Below are positions 15,787 through 24,402 of a stretch of DNA of 38,904 nucleotides, piece by piece. The translations under genes and the position numbers were made by a program. Below the pieces are notes generated by a model, which saw only the letters and a list, made by a program, of their open reading frames with translations, searched no databases and was not told the origin of the DNA. The stretch lies in contig SVPT01000009.1 of the NCBI GenBank assembly GCA_015065695.1, forward strand, positions 1 to 38,904. The letters run 5' to 3'. Source of the stretch: Oscillospiraceae bacterium (GTDB lineage: Bacteria > Bacillota > Clostridia > Oscillospirales > Acutalibacteraceae). How positions within the stretch are numbered: position 1 is the first letter of the stretch; each line of letters opens with the position of its first letter.

Positions 15787-17712
15787 CTACTGCAATGGTT
15801 TTGCCCTGAAAAGCATTTCTCCTGAAACATAGGACATATTCCATTCCACCTTGGTATCCCCATTGCTGCCGCACACTGTTTCTCCGCACATAACAAGGCG
15901 GTTGTCAGTGTATCCATTATACCAGCGTTTGCCCTCAATACTTCTGCAATAGTCTTCTGCATCGGTTATGACAACATCGGTGTACAGCACCCATGCTTCG
16001 CCGGTTTGCTCATCATAGCCCGATTGCAGGAACTTTCCGTATTCAAAAGGTGAGAAGTATTGTCCAATCACAGGAATGTTGCTCCACTCGGCGTTCTGTA
16101 TGCTCTGCTCTTCGCTTTCCTCGGGCGCATCACTGCCCTCGGCGGCAAGGGTAAAGTTAAAGCCTGCGGAATTGATATACTGAAAGCCGGACAGTGTCAC
16201 GCTGTGCACCTCTTCGGCCGGGCAGTGCAGGGGTAAGGTGATGTAGGTTATCTCGCCGCTTCCCGCTTCGTAGGTACACCACTCATCCACAGGGACACCG
16301 TTTACCGCAATCTCGCCAAACCAATTAAGCAGAATGTCCTCGCTCTCATGGCAGGTAAACCAAAGCTGCAGCTCCTGCTCGCTGCTGTGCAGCATCCGTT
16401 CGTCACCGGTCAGGCAGTTTATGCTGTGCAGCTCCAGCTCGCCCTTGGTCAGCGGCACATTCATGTCAATCCGGGTTTTCCCACTGACGCCCTGGGGCAG
16501 GTCGATGACTGTCTCCTCATCTGTGCCGAAGGCGATACCCGGCACATACAGCGGCACACTTTCGTAGCTGCCGTAAGCTTCGGTCAGGTCATAGCTTGCG
16601 CTGCCTATGTAGCTGCCGCCCTCCATGCCGCCTATCCAGGACTCGGTCTCGCCGCCTATCACTGTGCCGTTGACAATGATTTCGGGGAAACCGGTCTCGC
16701 CGTTGCTGAAGCTCAGCGGTCGGTCAAATATGCCGCAGTCGAGGACATACAGGTCGGTATACAGGCGGTCCTCCGTCCAGACGGGCATACACAGCACAGT
16801 AACGCCGCCTGCGCTGCACACCTCGCCGCCGCTGACAACCTCTGACGGGTCACTGCTGACACCTACGGCATCAAGGTCTATCTTCACCGTCACTCCGCCC
16901 ACCGACAGTGTACCTGTCATATCCTCTGCGGCAGAGGTGTCTATGCGGTAACGCTCGACAACGGCCAGCTCATTGAATATCTCGGTGGTGGAGGGTATCT
17001 GGCTTATTCTCTCAAGCTGCGCACCGCCGACGGAAACCGTGGACAGCGGCTGGAAAAAGTCGTAGCTGTCGGTCAGCTCCTCGTCCAGTATATTGAAGTA
17101 TTTTTCGTAGCCCAGCTCACGGCAGGCTTCGGCTACCACAACACGCCCCTCTGTGTCCTGCCTCTGCAGTGCCTCATCAAGCACCGCTCCCGTCAGCTTA
17201 ATCTTCTCTGTGGTATACACCAGCTCGAGGCAGTCCTCATTGACCACAACGCTTCTGACGGTCAGACGCAGCATACTGTCCTCTGCGGATGCCCCCCTGT
17301 GGTTCCAGATAAGGCGGGGCAGGGTGACATCGGAATCGGAGGTGCTTTCGGTCACATCCACCACACCAACGCCCGGCACAAAGGAAAAGTATCTGCTGAT
17401 TGCGGCATACACCTTTTCGTTGCTTATCACAGAAAAGGCGGAAATCAGCACCAGCACAGCGGCGGCGGCAGCGGTTATCCTCCTGACAAGCCTCGGCTGC
17501 ATTTTTCTGCCGCCATTTGTATCGTATGTACGCACATTTCCGTCACTGCGCTCTGCCAGCTTCTGCGCTGTGCGGCGCATTATCCTGCCCTGTGCGGGGC
17601 AGTGAAGGTCGGACATATCCACACCCTCCAGCAATGCGCCAAGCCGGGCGGCAGAGGCATTGTCAAAGGCATCATACAGGCTGTCCGCTATGTAGTTGTT
17701 CTGGTTATCCAC
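15787..17712 (-). CDS. DUF4179-type membrane protein, probable anti-sigma factor
   Basis: 641 aa. A cytoplasmic N-terminal segment of about 75 residues (the likely sigma-binding part, with YIADSLYDAFDNA and CPAQGRIMRRTAQKL) precedes one membrane helix at about residues 78-98. Next is the extracellular region, which opens with KVYAAISRYFSFVPGVGVV, the DUF4179 signature, followed by long beta-rich domains including a second DUF5643-like module near the C-terminus. It overlaps the ECF sigma gene by 8 bp, the classical sigma/anti-sigma arrangement. Role by context: it holds the sigma factor at the membrane until an envelope signal releases it. The signal is unknown. Confidence 0.75.
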   Translation of the reverse strand: MDNQNNYIADSLYDAFDNASAARLGALLEGVDMSDLHCPAQGRIMRRTAQKLAERSDGNVRTYDTNGGRKMQPRLVRRITAAAAAVLVLISAFSVISNEKVYAAISRYFSFVPGVGVVDVTESTSDSDVTLPRLIWNHRGASAEDSMLRLTVRSVVVNEDCLELVYTTEKIKLTGAVLDEALQRQDTEGRVVVAEACRELGYEKYFNILDEELTDSYDFFQPLSTVSVGGAQLERISQIPSTTEIFNELAVVERYRIDTSAAEDMTGTLSVGGVTVKIDLDAVGVSSDPSEVVSGGEVCSAGGVTVLCMPVWTEDRLYTDLYVLDCGIFDRPLSFSNGETGFPEIIVNGTVIGGETESWIGGMEGGSYIGSASYDLTEAYGSYESVPLYVPGIAFGTDEETVIDLPQGVSGKTRIDMNVPLTKGELELHSINCLTGDERMLHSSEQELQLWFTCHESEDILLNWFGEIAVNGVPVDEWCTYEAGSGEITYITLPLHCPAEEVHSVTLSGFQYINSAGFNFTLAAEGSDAPEESEEQSIQNAEWSNIPVIGQYFSPFEYGKFLQSGYDEQTGEAWVLYTDVVITDAEDYCRSIEGKRWYNGYTDNRLVMCGETVCGSNGDTKVEWNMSYVSGEMLFRAKPLQ

Positions 17713-18217
17713 GCATATCCTCCATTCTTCCTCTCAGCCGTGCCAATGCACGGGAGATGCGTTTGCTTACGGCAGGGCGGTTCATTCCCAGCACCGCCGC
17801 TATGTCGGTTACATTCTGCTCCAGAAAGAATCGCCGCAGGATTATCTCCCTGTCAGGCTCGCCCAGCCTGTCCACCTCCGAGAGCAGGCGGGAGCGTTGG
17901 CTTTCCTCAATGCAGCGGTCATCGGGCAGGGTGCTGCTGTCGGGAATGCTGCACACTGCCTCCTCGTCCAGCTCGGCACAATGGCCGCTGTGGGTCACTG
18001 CACGCCTGAAACGGTCAATCGCCCGCCGCTTGGCAAGCATTGCCAGCAGTCCCATCACCGAAGCACCCTCTGTGTCCTGTTTTTCAATCTGCCTGTGGAA
18101 ATCCACAAACACATCGGAAACACATTCCTCTATATCCTCCTCGCGGCAGACTCCCCCAAGCCTGCCGCGCACAATGCAGTACACCATTCCGGAATACTGC
18201 CTGATGACCTGCTCCAT
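17705..18217 (-). CDS. ECF RNA polymerase sigma factor
   Basis: At least 170 aa. Region 2 is EQVIRQYSGMVYCIVRGRL through MLAKRRAIDRFRR, and region 4 is RLGEPDREIILRRFFLEQNVTDIAAVLGMNRPAVSKRISRALARL, with the helix-turn-helix at its end. The first ATG (18217) is suspicious: it has AGGA directly against it, and the codons upstream (encoding ILSLLRKDPSAG) match the usual first helix of this ECF group. The frame is open back to a stop at about 18295, and GGGTGA lies 6 bp before an ATC at about 18286. The start is therefore probably upstream and non-canonical. Likely autoregulated with the DUF4179 partner. Confidence 0.85.
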   Translation of the reverse strand: MEQVIRQYSGMVYCIVRGRLGGVCREEDIEECVSDVFVDFHRQIEKQDTEGASVMGLLAMLAKRRAIDRFRRAVTHSGHCAELDEEAVCSIPDSSTLPDDRCIEESQRSRLLSEVDRLGEPDREIILRRFFLEQNVTDIAAVLGMNRPAVSKRISRALARLRGRMEDMRG

Positions 18218-18410
18218 TCCTGCCGAGGGGTCTTTCCTCAGCAGGGAGAGTATGGCTCTGTCGTTTTTATCTGCAGATATATTGATAGTATTTCACCCGC
18301 CCTTGTTTTTCTGCTTCACTAATTATATCGCAAGAGCGGGACGATGTGTGACATTTTTTTCTTTTTTTGTTTTCTGATTTTTCTCCTTTCTTGTTTCCTT
18401 ATATATTTGT

Positions 18411-19136
18411 TCACACGCAGAACTGCGCTTCCAGCTCACTCTTGAGCCGCTCGATTATCTTCTTTTCCAGCCGCGAGATATATGACTGAGATATTCCCAG
18501 CAGGTCTGCCACCTCTTTCTGGGTATGCTCCCTGCTGCCAAACAGCCCAAAGCGCAGTGCCATGATGTGCCGCTCACGCTCCTCCAGCCGCTTTACTGCC
18601 TCCAGCAGCAGGTCACGCTCGGTCTGCTCCTCTATGTCCTGACTGACGCAGTCGGGGTCGGTACCCAGTATATCGGAGAGCAGCAGCTCGTTGCCGTCCC
18701 AGTCCACATTCAGCGGCTCGTCTATGGACGATTCCCGAATCTTCTGGGAGCTGCGGCGCAGGTACATCAGTATCTCGTTCTCGATGCAGCGGGAGGCATA
18801 GGTTGCCAGCTTGATGCTGCGCCCCGGGCAGAAGGTGTTGACCGCCTTTATCAGCCCGATTGTGCCAATGGAGATAAGGTCCTCGATGCCCACTCCGCTG
18901 TTTTCAAAGCGGCGGGCGATGTACACCACCAGCCGCAGGTTGTGGGTTATCAGCGGCTCGCGGGCAGAGTTGTCCCCCTGATTTATGCGGTCGAATATGA
19001 GCTGCTCTTCCTCCTTTTCCAGCGGCGGCGGCAGGGTTTCCGGTCCGTTGATGTAGTAGATGCCGCCCTGCTTCTTCCCGAAAAGGCGGACTTTCAGCCG
19101 GTATATCCATCGTTCCAGCACTGCGGTGATGCTCAT
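18411..19136 (-). CDS. sigE: RNA polymerase sporulation sigma factor, pro-sigma-E
   Basis: 241 aa from the ATG at 19136 (GGAGG 8 bp upstream), the same length as Bacillus subtilis pro-sigma-E. It has the amphipathic N-terminal pro-sequence ([20 protein letters not shown]), then [11 protein letters not shown], region 2 [19 protein letters not shown] and [28 protein letters not shown], and region 4 [20 protein letters not shown]. It is the mother-cell sigma factor made after asymmetric division and activated by cleavage of the pro-sequence. It directly follows spoIIGA (53-bp gap), as in most endospore formers. No clear terminator follows. Confidence 0.96.
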   Translation of the reverse strand: MSITAVLERWIYRLKVRLFGKKQGGIYYINGPETLPPPLEKEEEQLIFDRINQGDNSAREPLITHNLRLVVYIARRFENSGVGIEDLISIGTIGLIKAVNTFCPGRSIKLATYASRCIENEILMYLRRSSQKIRESSIDEPLNVDWDGNELLLSDILGTDPDCVSQDIEEQTERDLLLEAVKRLEERERHIMALRFGLFGSREHTQKEVADLLGISQSYISRLEKKIIERLKSELEAQFCV

Positions 19137-19189
19137 TGTCGTTGCCTCCGTTTTTTCTTTTTTGCTCCGTGATAACACATCGTTGTTGT

Positions 19190-20050
19190 TTACATAATTA
19201 CATCGGGATTGATAATGGCGGCGCTGCACGCCTCCCCCTCCAGCACACCAATATACAGGCTGCCGCAGGTATACTTCCTGCCCGCCAGCTCCACTGTCAC
19301 GCTGTCCGGCTTGAATGCCAGCATTATTCCGCTGCCGCCTACGGCCTTGTATGGCACAGCACGCACCTGTCCCTCGGGCGGTGATTGTGCGGCTTTCAGG
19401 GCGGCGGGGGTGTCCAGCAATGACCTCAGCGTTGCTGGAATAAGCGGCTCAATTGCCCTGCGCGGGGCGGCGATGACCGGCAGACCGGAGAACGGCTCGG
19501 TAAGCAGGCTGCCTGTGTCTATCAGCCCATCAACGCACACTGCCCTCTCCCCCACGCATATCTCTGCCGTGCATACCGACCGCGCCATGTTGCGCTGCCG
19601 CACCACCCGTGACAGCAGCGTCATAATGCCGTAAAACACTGCCGTCATGCCTATCAGCACCACAGGCGGTATATTTATGTAAACAGCGCCATTCTGCATA
19701 ACCAACCCTTGCGGGGCGACAAACACCCACAGTGCGGTCATCAGTCCGCCATAGGCGGTGGTGACTGTCAGCAGGGCGGCGGCGGTTTTTCCAAACAGGC
19801 GCAATCCTTTCCACGGGAATGCGGCGGCGGTCATCAGCAGGGCGGTGGCGGTGGCGAGAAGTGCGGACACCATGCGGGGCAGCGGCGGCAGCAGAAGCTG
19901 ACAGGAGGACAGCCCACCTATCACTGAGGCAAGGCAGATGCGTGTGCGGGAGATGCTTCTTCCGGTCAGGTATGCGGCGGCGCATATCAGGAAATAATCC
20001 ACCAGCATATTGGTGCAGACCAGCACGTCCAGATAGATGGTTTGTGTCAC
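19190..20050 (-). CDS. spoIIGA: sporulation sigma-E factor-processing peptidase
   Basis: 286 aa from the GTG at 20050; AGGGG sits 9 bp upstream and the -10 element lies at 20088-20093, so the longer open frame to 20290 is excluded. The N-terminal half has about five membrane helices starting [17 protein letters not shown]. The C-terminal cytoplasmic half carries the aspartic-protease motif [17 protein letters not shown] (catalytic Asp in DTG) and [18 protein letters not shown], both typical of SpoIIGA. Two copies dimerise to form the active site that removes the pro-sequence of sigma-E when the forespore SpoIIR signal arrives. Forms an operon with sigE. Confidence 0.94.
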   Translation of the reverse strand: MTQTIYLDVLVCTNMLVDYFLICAAAYLTGRSISRTRICLASVIGGLSSCQLLLPPLPRMVSALLATATALLMTAAAFPWKGLRLFGKTAAALLTVTTAYGGLMTALWVFVAPQGLVMQNGAVYINIPPVVLIGMTAVFYGIMTLLSRVVRQRNMARSVCTAEICVGERAVCVDGLIDTGSLLTEPFSGLPVIAAPRRAIEPLIPATLRSLLDTPAALKAAQSPPEGQVRAVPYKAVGGSGIMLAFKPDSVTVELAGRKYTCGSLYIGVLEGEACSAAIINPDVIM

Positions 20051-20087
20051 AGCTTTCTTCCCCTCCCCCTTTTTCTGCGTGTGTGTG

Positions 20088-20121
20088 ATTATAGCACCGC
20101 CCTGCGGCGAAAGGTGTCGGA
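20088..20121 (-). promoter_or_regulatory. candidate Spo0A-dependent spoIIG promoter
   Basis: -10 TATAAT (complement of 20088-20093) has no good -35 at 17 bp, but TGTCGGA at 20115-20121 (one mismatch to the 0A box TGTCGAA) sits 21 bp upstream. The Bacillus spoIIG promoter is similar: a wide spacer with a 0A box over the -35. The match to a single degenerate 7-mer makes this tentative. Confidence 0.4.
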
Positions 20122-20182
20122 AGAAAAGAATAGAGAATAAAGAATAAGTAATAAATAATAATGATTTTGATTGGCACCACAC

Positions 20183-20228
20183 AAAAAAACGGAAGAGCCG
20201 CCGCAGTACCCGCTGCGGCGGCTCTTCC
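20183..20228 (-). terminator. terminator of the padR-DUF1700-DUF4097 operon
   Basis: A perfect 16-bp stem (20191-20206 with 20213-20228), then a T7 run on the - strand. Confidence 0.92.
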
Positions 20229-20273
20229 TTCGCTTGTCTTTCCTTATTTCTATCCCTTGTTCGTGTTGTTTGC

Positions 20274-21242
20274 TCAGTCGTCAGCCTCAACGGTGACGTT
20301 ACCCATGCAGTTTTCGATGGAGATGTCCACGCCTCTGTCGCTGCGAATGGAATCAGCTATTCTCATGTTGCCGAGGCAGTTGTCGATTTCGGGGTTGAGC
20401 TTTGCAGAAGCGGGCAGCTCAATCTCCACGTTACCCATGCAGTTCTTGATTACAGAAGGCTCTGCGAAGGGCTTTGCCGACTTGATCTCGATGTTGGACA
20501 TACAGTTGTGCAGGGCAACACCGCCCACCGCGCCTTCGATTTCGATGTTGGCGGCAGCGGCATCTGCGGTGAAGAACATGATGCTGCAGGCCTCAGCCTC
20601 TATCTCAACGGCGTTCTTGATGATTTCCAGACCTTCCAGCTTAAGACCGCGCAGCTTCATCTCGCCGGCTGCCTCATCGATTACCAGAGTGCCGTCATAG
20701 CCTGCGGGCAGGGTGACGGTAATCTCACCGTTCCAGACGTTGTCATTGAAGCCAGTGATGTTCCAGCCATTGTTGCCGTGGTTGAGGGCAAGCTCGATGC
20801 TGTCCTCGTTGAATACGCAATCGAAGATGGGGCTGTCGTTGACGATATCACTGCCGCTGACGTCGCTGTCGCTGACGTCCTCGTAAGCAACACCGATGTT
20901 ATCGAATGCGTTGGCAGGGTAGCTGCCCACATAGCGCACGGTCAGCTCGTCGGTGTCACCCTCTGTAACGACAATCTCGCCTGCAATGCGGTTAAGTTTG
21001 ATGGTCTCCACGCTGTCGTCAACAACGACGGTGAAGGTCTCGTCAACATTGGTATAGCCACCAACATGAATGGACTGATGCTCTTCAATGTCGAGGTCAT
21101 CTATGAACTGCTGCACAGCCGCGCCGAAGTCATCGTTTGTGGCAAGCTCCTTGATGCCGATTGCGGTCAGGATTGTTCCGGGAATGAGGAATACGAAAAG
21201 TATTACAGTGCAGATTATTGCTGCTTTTCCAAGACTCTTCAT
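20274..21242 (-). CDS. DUF4097-like beta-strand repeat membrane protein
   Basis: 322 aa. One N-terminal membrane helix (residues 6-30), a short helical linker, then an all-beta domain in which negative charges and Asn/Gly turns dominate. The last 85 residues are four turns of a beta-helix marked by NCMSN, NCMGN, NCLGN and NCMGN, at about 21, 21 and 23 residue steps. The family (DUF4097, adhesin-like beta-solenoid) is often encoded next to DUF1700 and PadR. Its function is unknown; envelope stress sensing or surface roles have been proposed for relatives. The start ATG overlaps the DUF1700 stop by one base (TAATG). Confidence 0.8.
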   Translation of the reverse strand: MKSLGKAAIICTVILFVFLIPGTILTAIGIKELATNDDFGAAVQQFIDDLDIEEHQSIHVGGYTNVDETFTVVVDDSVETIKLNRIAGEIVVTEGDTDELTVRYVGSYPANAFDNIGVAYEDVSDSDVSGSDIVNDSPIFDCVFNEDSIELALNHGNNGWNITGFNDNVWNGEITVTLPAGYDGTLVIDEAAGEMKLRGLKLEGLEIIKNAVEIEAEACSIMFFTADAAAANIEIEGAVGGVALHNCMSNIEIKSAKPFAEPSVIKNCMGNVEIELPASAKLNPEIDNCLGNMRIADSIRSDRGVDISIENCMGNVTVEADD

Positions 21243-21946
21243 TAGAATGCACCTCCGTTAATAAGCTTCTTGCAGAAATCCACATACCACTTGATCAGCC
21301 AGACAATGCCCTTGACTGCGGCAACGCAGCCGACGATGACCAGTGCGCCAAAGGCAACTGCTGCCAGAGAAAGCAGCACGCAGCCGATGCACAGCAGGGG
21401 GCTTGCCAGAGCGCCGGCAACGCCTGCCACCACCAGTGCGGTAGACACGCCGAAAGCTCCGATGGCTATGCCGAGCAGGGAGAACCATGCGCCGACGATG
21501 GTGCTGACCACAGGCACCGCAACAAACAGGCTGATGAGCACCACTGCCGCGATGGCACCGCCACGGTCAAGCGTGCCGCCAACAGGCGCGCTGCCGTCTG
21601 TGCTGCCCTTGGGCGGAACGTATGCATACTCGCTGCTGCCCTCGCGGCTGCCCTCCGATTCGTACTTGGGCGGAACGTATGTGTAGCCGGTATTGCTCTG
21701 CGGCTCGTGGTTGGTGACGATGGGAATATACTCGGTACCCTTTGCGCCCTCGGGCAGATTCTCAAGGTAGGTCTGAGCCAGCTCGGACGGGTTGCCCAGC
21801 TCTGCGCTGACCTGCTCCTCGGTCTTGCCCTCTGCGATGCCACGCTCGAAGTGAGCCTCGAAATCGGTCAATATGTCATCTCTGTCTGCCTTTGGGAGAC
21901 GAAGCAGTGCCTTCTCCAGACCGGCGATAAACTGTTCTCTGTTCAC
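21242..21946 (-). CDS. DUF1700 family membrane protein
   Basis: 234 aa from the GTG at 21946, 8-9 bp after GGAGG; the ATG at 21979 lacks a ribosome binding site. The N-terminal DUF1700 helix bundle (REQFIAGLEKALLRLPKADRDDILTDFEAHF and EEQVSAELGNPSELAQTYL) is followed by a Pro/Ser/Tyr-rich linker with two YTYVPPK/YAYVPPK repeats and three to four C-terminal membrane helices. The family partners with PadR regulators and DUF4097 proteins. The function is unknown. Confidence 0.85.
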   Translation of the reverse strand: MNREQFIAGLEKALLRLPKADRDDILTDFEAHFERGIAEGKTEEQVSAELGNPSELAQTYLENLPEGAKGTEYIPIVTNHEPQSNTGYTYVPPKYESEGSREGSSEYAYVPPKGSTDGSAPVGGTLDRGGAIAAVVLISLFVAVPVVSTIVGAWFSLLGIAIGAFGVSTALVVAGVAGALASPLLCIGCVLLSLAAVAFGALVIVGCVAAVKGIVWLIKWYVDFCKKLINGGAF

Positions 21947-21965
21947 TGAAATACCCCTCCGTTTC

Positions 21966-22334
21966 TTATTGTTCGTCATCGGTCAGCGATGAACCGACCG
22001 TGACCTGACTGTATCCGCTGCCCTCGCCTATGGCTATGATGCTGTTGACGTTGTTGACCAGCTCACGCCAGTCGGTCTTCAGCTCCTCAAGGAAACGCTC
22101 GCCCTTGCGGGTGATGACGTAATACTTGCGGGGCGGTCCTCCCGATGCCTCCTCCAGATAGGACGAAACGTAATCGTCCTGCTTCAGGCGGCGCAGAACA
22201 AGGTAGATGGAGCCGTCTGCGATGTCTATATTCTGGGCAAGCCGGGAGGCCACATCATAGCCGTACTGGTCCTCCTGCTTGAGCAGAGAAAGCACGCACA
22301 GCTCCAGAACGCCTTTTTTGAACTGTATGATCAT
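21966..22334 (-). CDS. PadR family transcriptional regulator
   Basis: 122 aa, ATG at 22334 with AAAGGAGG upstream. The winged-helix N-terminus is plain: GVLELCVLSLLKQEDQYGYDVASRL, DGSIYLVLRRL (recognition helix and wing) and SGGPPRKYYVITRKGERFLEEL. The short C-terminus is a dimerisation helix. PadR members are repressors that usually control their own operon; here that would be padR-DUF1700-DUF4097. Confidence 0.93.
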   Translation of the reverse strand: MIIQFKKGVLELCVLSLLKQEDQYGYDVASRLAQNIDIADGSIYLVLRRLKQDDYVSSYLEEASGGPPRKYYVITRKGERFLEELKTDWRELVNNVNSIIAIGEGSGYSQVTVGSSLTDDEQ

Positions 22335-22394
22335 TGCTTTTCCTCCTTTGGTTAAGACTACACTTGCTTAAGATTACGCTGTTCTTTGCAAGCT

Positions 22395-22465
22395 CAATAG
22401 TAACTCGCTTGAACTATTAATCTTGGAACAATAGTAATTATAGTGTAGTTATTCTGCTTTGTCAA
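22395..22465 (-). promoter_or_regulatory. padR operon promoter with repeated candidate operators
   Basis: Full-consensus promoter: -35 TTGACA (complement of 22460-22465), 17-bp spacer, -10 TATAAT (complement of 22437-22442). CAATAGTAA occurs twice just downstream of the -10 on the + strand (22395-22403 and 22429-22437), and dyad-like AT-rich words flank them; these are likely places for PadR to bind, by inference. Confidence 0.7.
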
Positions 22466-22562
22466 TACTTTACGGAAAGTTTTTCCGAAGATTTTTTCAG
22501 GCAGGTGTTGTTATGCCCATTGCTGTGCGGTTTTTCTCCGTTTTTTTCTTTGCAGGGAGCGT

Positions 22563-22617
22563 GGCAACCATCTGGCAACCATCTGGCAACCAAATGGCAA
22601 CCAAATGGCAACCGAGT
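22563..22617 (+). repeat. five tandem 11-bp repeats
   Basis: Units start at 22563, 22574, 22585, 22596 and 22607, all GGCAACC plus four bases (ATCT, ATCT, AAAT, AAAT, GAGT). A second repeat follows: AGTATAGTTAAGTCC-like 15-mers around 22616-22658. Confidence 0.9.
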
Positions 22618-22733
22618 ATAGTCTAGTTAAGTCCAGTATAGTTAAGTCCAGTATAATAACCCCCTCTCCCCCTTTTGCCTGCGGCGAGGGGGCGTGTGTG
22701 GGTTTGTCTGCGGACAGCTTGGTTATCCTGTGA
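22563..22733 (+). pseudogene. probable relic of a phage replisome-organiser linker
   Basis: In the frame starting at 22563 the repeats read GNHLATIWQPNGNQMATEYS followed by LVKSSIVKSSI, then a stop at 22731. WQPNGNQMAT repeats and xLxKSSI runs are familiar from the linker of DnaD-like phage and plasmid replication proteins in Firmicutes. No start codon, ribosome binding site or flanking domain remains, so this would be a fragment. The resemblance is from memory and the repeats may have another origin. Confidence 0.35.
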
Positions 22734-22902
22734 GCAGCGGATAGTGTTCACCTGGTTGTACCCTGCGGTGGGTATTTCTTCATATATGAACAGCTTGTTC
22801 ACGGTGTAAACAATGCTTTAAACAAGCCCCAAGGCTATTGACCCCGCCTGCGCTATGGGCTAGTATGGTTGCAGAGAAGGCGGTGCGCATTGCCGCCCAT
22901 GA

Positions 22903-22936
22903 CAAAAACGGCACCCGCCGTTTCAGCGGGCACCGT
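22903..22936 (-). terminator. terminator of the PaaK-like gene
   Basis: CGGCACCCGC (22909-22918) pairs with GCGGGCACCG (22926-22935); on the - strand a T5 run follows. Confidence 0.88.
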
Positions 22937-22977
22937 CCTGTGACAGCGTTATTCTGTTGGGTGTGCGGCAATTATGC

Positions 22978-24366
22978 TTACCGCTCGCCGCTCTTGTTGA
23001 TGATGTGCTTGAACTTGCCGCTGCCCGCCTGCTGCTTGGGTGTCTCCACGGAGAGTGCGACCTCTGTGGCGGTTATGCCGCGCTGTGCAAGATAGGCAAG
23101 CAGAGCCTCCTTTGCTCTGGCGAATGCCTCCTCACGGGTGATGCCGTCGGCAGGCTCTATCCGCAGCTCACAGCGGTTGTCGGGCAGGACAACAAGCTGG
23201 AAACGGCGCAGCTCATGCACCTCCTTGAGCACGGCGTACAGTGCCAGCGGAGGCAGGCTTACGCTTCCCTCCCCCGCAGTGAATGTAACCACGTCGTCGG
23301 TGCGGCCCTCCAGCTCCAGCCATGGAGAGGGGTTGCCGCAGCCGCAGGGCTCACGGTGCATTATCACACGGTCGGTGATTTCGTAGCGGATAAAGGGCTG
23401 GGTGTAGTTGAAGAGGTTGGTAATCAGCAGCTTGTCCGACTGCACACCGTCGGGCACAGGGTTGCCCTCCTTGTCCACCGTCTCAAGGATTACCCAGTCG
23501 TCGTTGACATGGAAGTGCTGATTTCTACATTCGCAAGCAAGGGTGCCGCCCTCGGTGCAGGAGTAGGAGGTCTGGACGTAGCAATTGAAGGCCTCCGAAA
23601 GACGGCGGCGCAGGTCATCGGAGAGATGCTCACCGCCGGTCATTATGATGACGGGACTGATGTGTAGCCGCCCGCTGCGCTGCTTCTCGATGAGCAGCTC
23701 CAGATTGGAGGGATAGCCGCCCAGCATGACCGGCTGAAATGCGTTAAGCTGCTCCACAATGCTCTCGGTGGGCAGCAGCGCGCTGGTGACCGCCATCTGC
23801 TTTTTCTTCCACGGCATAGTCCGCAGGCGGGAGCGCACCGAGCTGTTGGCCAGGTAGAAGCCCCCATCGGCAAAGACACCCATGGTGCGTGCGCCCTGTT
23901 TCATAAAGGCACGCAGGTCCTCCTTGCGGGCATAGGCACGGGTGGCATTTACTCCAGCCATAACACCGTTGGTGGTGTTGTCGCAGAGCATTACCAGAGG
24001 GTCGCCTGTAGAGCCGCTGGTGGTCAGCACCATGTATCTGCCCCGCAGCTTGCGTCCGATGTTGTCGGTATCCTCCATGAATTCCCGCACCTGCTCTATG
24101 GTTACGGAGCGGTCGGTGAGCCAATCGTTCCAGTTATCCATCAGCTCACGCTTGGACACCGGGGGAAGCTGCTCAAGGGAGAAGTCCTCGCCAATGTCCC
24201 TGTACAGTGCGGCGTAGTAGGGGCTGTGCTGCTTTGCGTACATAACTATGTCATGCAGACGCTGTGCGCGCAGTCTGTCGCGCTTCCGCTGAGAAAGCCT
24301 GCTGTACTTTCCGCAGAGGCTCATCGCCTTTATTGTGCCGATGCTCGGTGGTTTTATCTTCTTCAT
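22978..24366 (-). CDS. phenylacetate-CoA ligase-like adenylate-forming enzyme (PaaK/CapK family)
   Basis: 462 aa. The N-terminal helix region LHDIVMYAKQHSPYYAALYRD is typical of PaaK/CapK proteins. The AMP-binding P-loop is TTSGSTGDPL at about residues 113-122; later SYSCTEGG (A5-like), NLFNYTQPFIRYEITDRV (A7-like Tyr/Asp/Arg region) and GRTDD (A8 hinge) follow, and SGKFKHI supplies the C-terminal catalytic Lys. Such enzymes activate a carboxylate with ATP, often passing it to CoA or another acceptor. The substrate is unknown and there are no phenylacetate genes nearby. It lies 36 bp downstream of the TetR gene, so probably in one transcript. Confidence 0.82.
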   Translation of the reverse strand: MKKIKPPSIGTIKAMSLCGKYSRLSQRKRDRLRAQRLHDIVMYAKQHSPYYAALYRDIGEDFSLEQLPPVSKRELMDNWNDWLTDRSVTIEQVREFMEDTDNIGRKLRGRYMVLTTSGSTGDPLVMLCDNTTNGVMAGVNATRAYARKEDLRAFMKQGARTMGVFADGGFYLANSSVRSRLRTMPWKKKQMAVTSALLPTESIVEQLNAFQPVMLGGYPSNLELLIEKQRSGRLHISPVIIMTGGEHLSDDLRRRLSEAFNCYVQTSYSCTEGGTLACECRNQHFHVNDDWVILETVDKEGNPVPDGVQSDKLLITNLFNYTQPFIRYEITDRVIMHREPCGCGNPSPWLELEGRTDDVVTFTAGEGSVSLPPLALYAVLKEVHELRRFQLVVLPDNRCELRIEPADGITREEAFARAKEALLAYLAQRGITATEVALSVETPKQQAGSGKFKHIINKSGER

Positions 24367-24402
24367 TTTTCTCTTTCCTACTATATTATGATAGGGCTGC
24401 GG

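Larger units (their letters stand above)
22466..22902. other. long intergenic region between padR promoter and ligase terminator
   Basis: About 440 bp without a convincing gene. It holds the short repeats described at 22563-22660; the rest has mixed composition with no tRNA, riboswitch core or promoter that I can support. Confidence 0.5.

Noticed and set aside
20051..20290. N-terminal extension of SpoIIGA to the ATG at 20290
   Set aside because: It would run through the promoter -10, the 0A-like box and the neighbouring terminator; the GTG at 20050 has a good ribosome binding site and the family N-terminus.
22563..22660. CRISPR-like array
   Set aside because: Repeat units are 11 bp with no spacers between them, and no cas genes are near.
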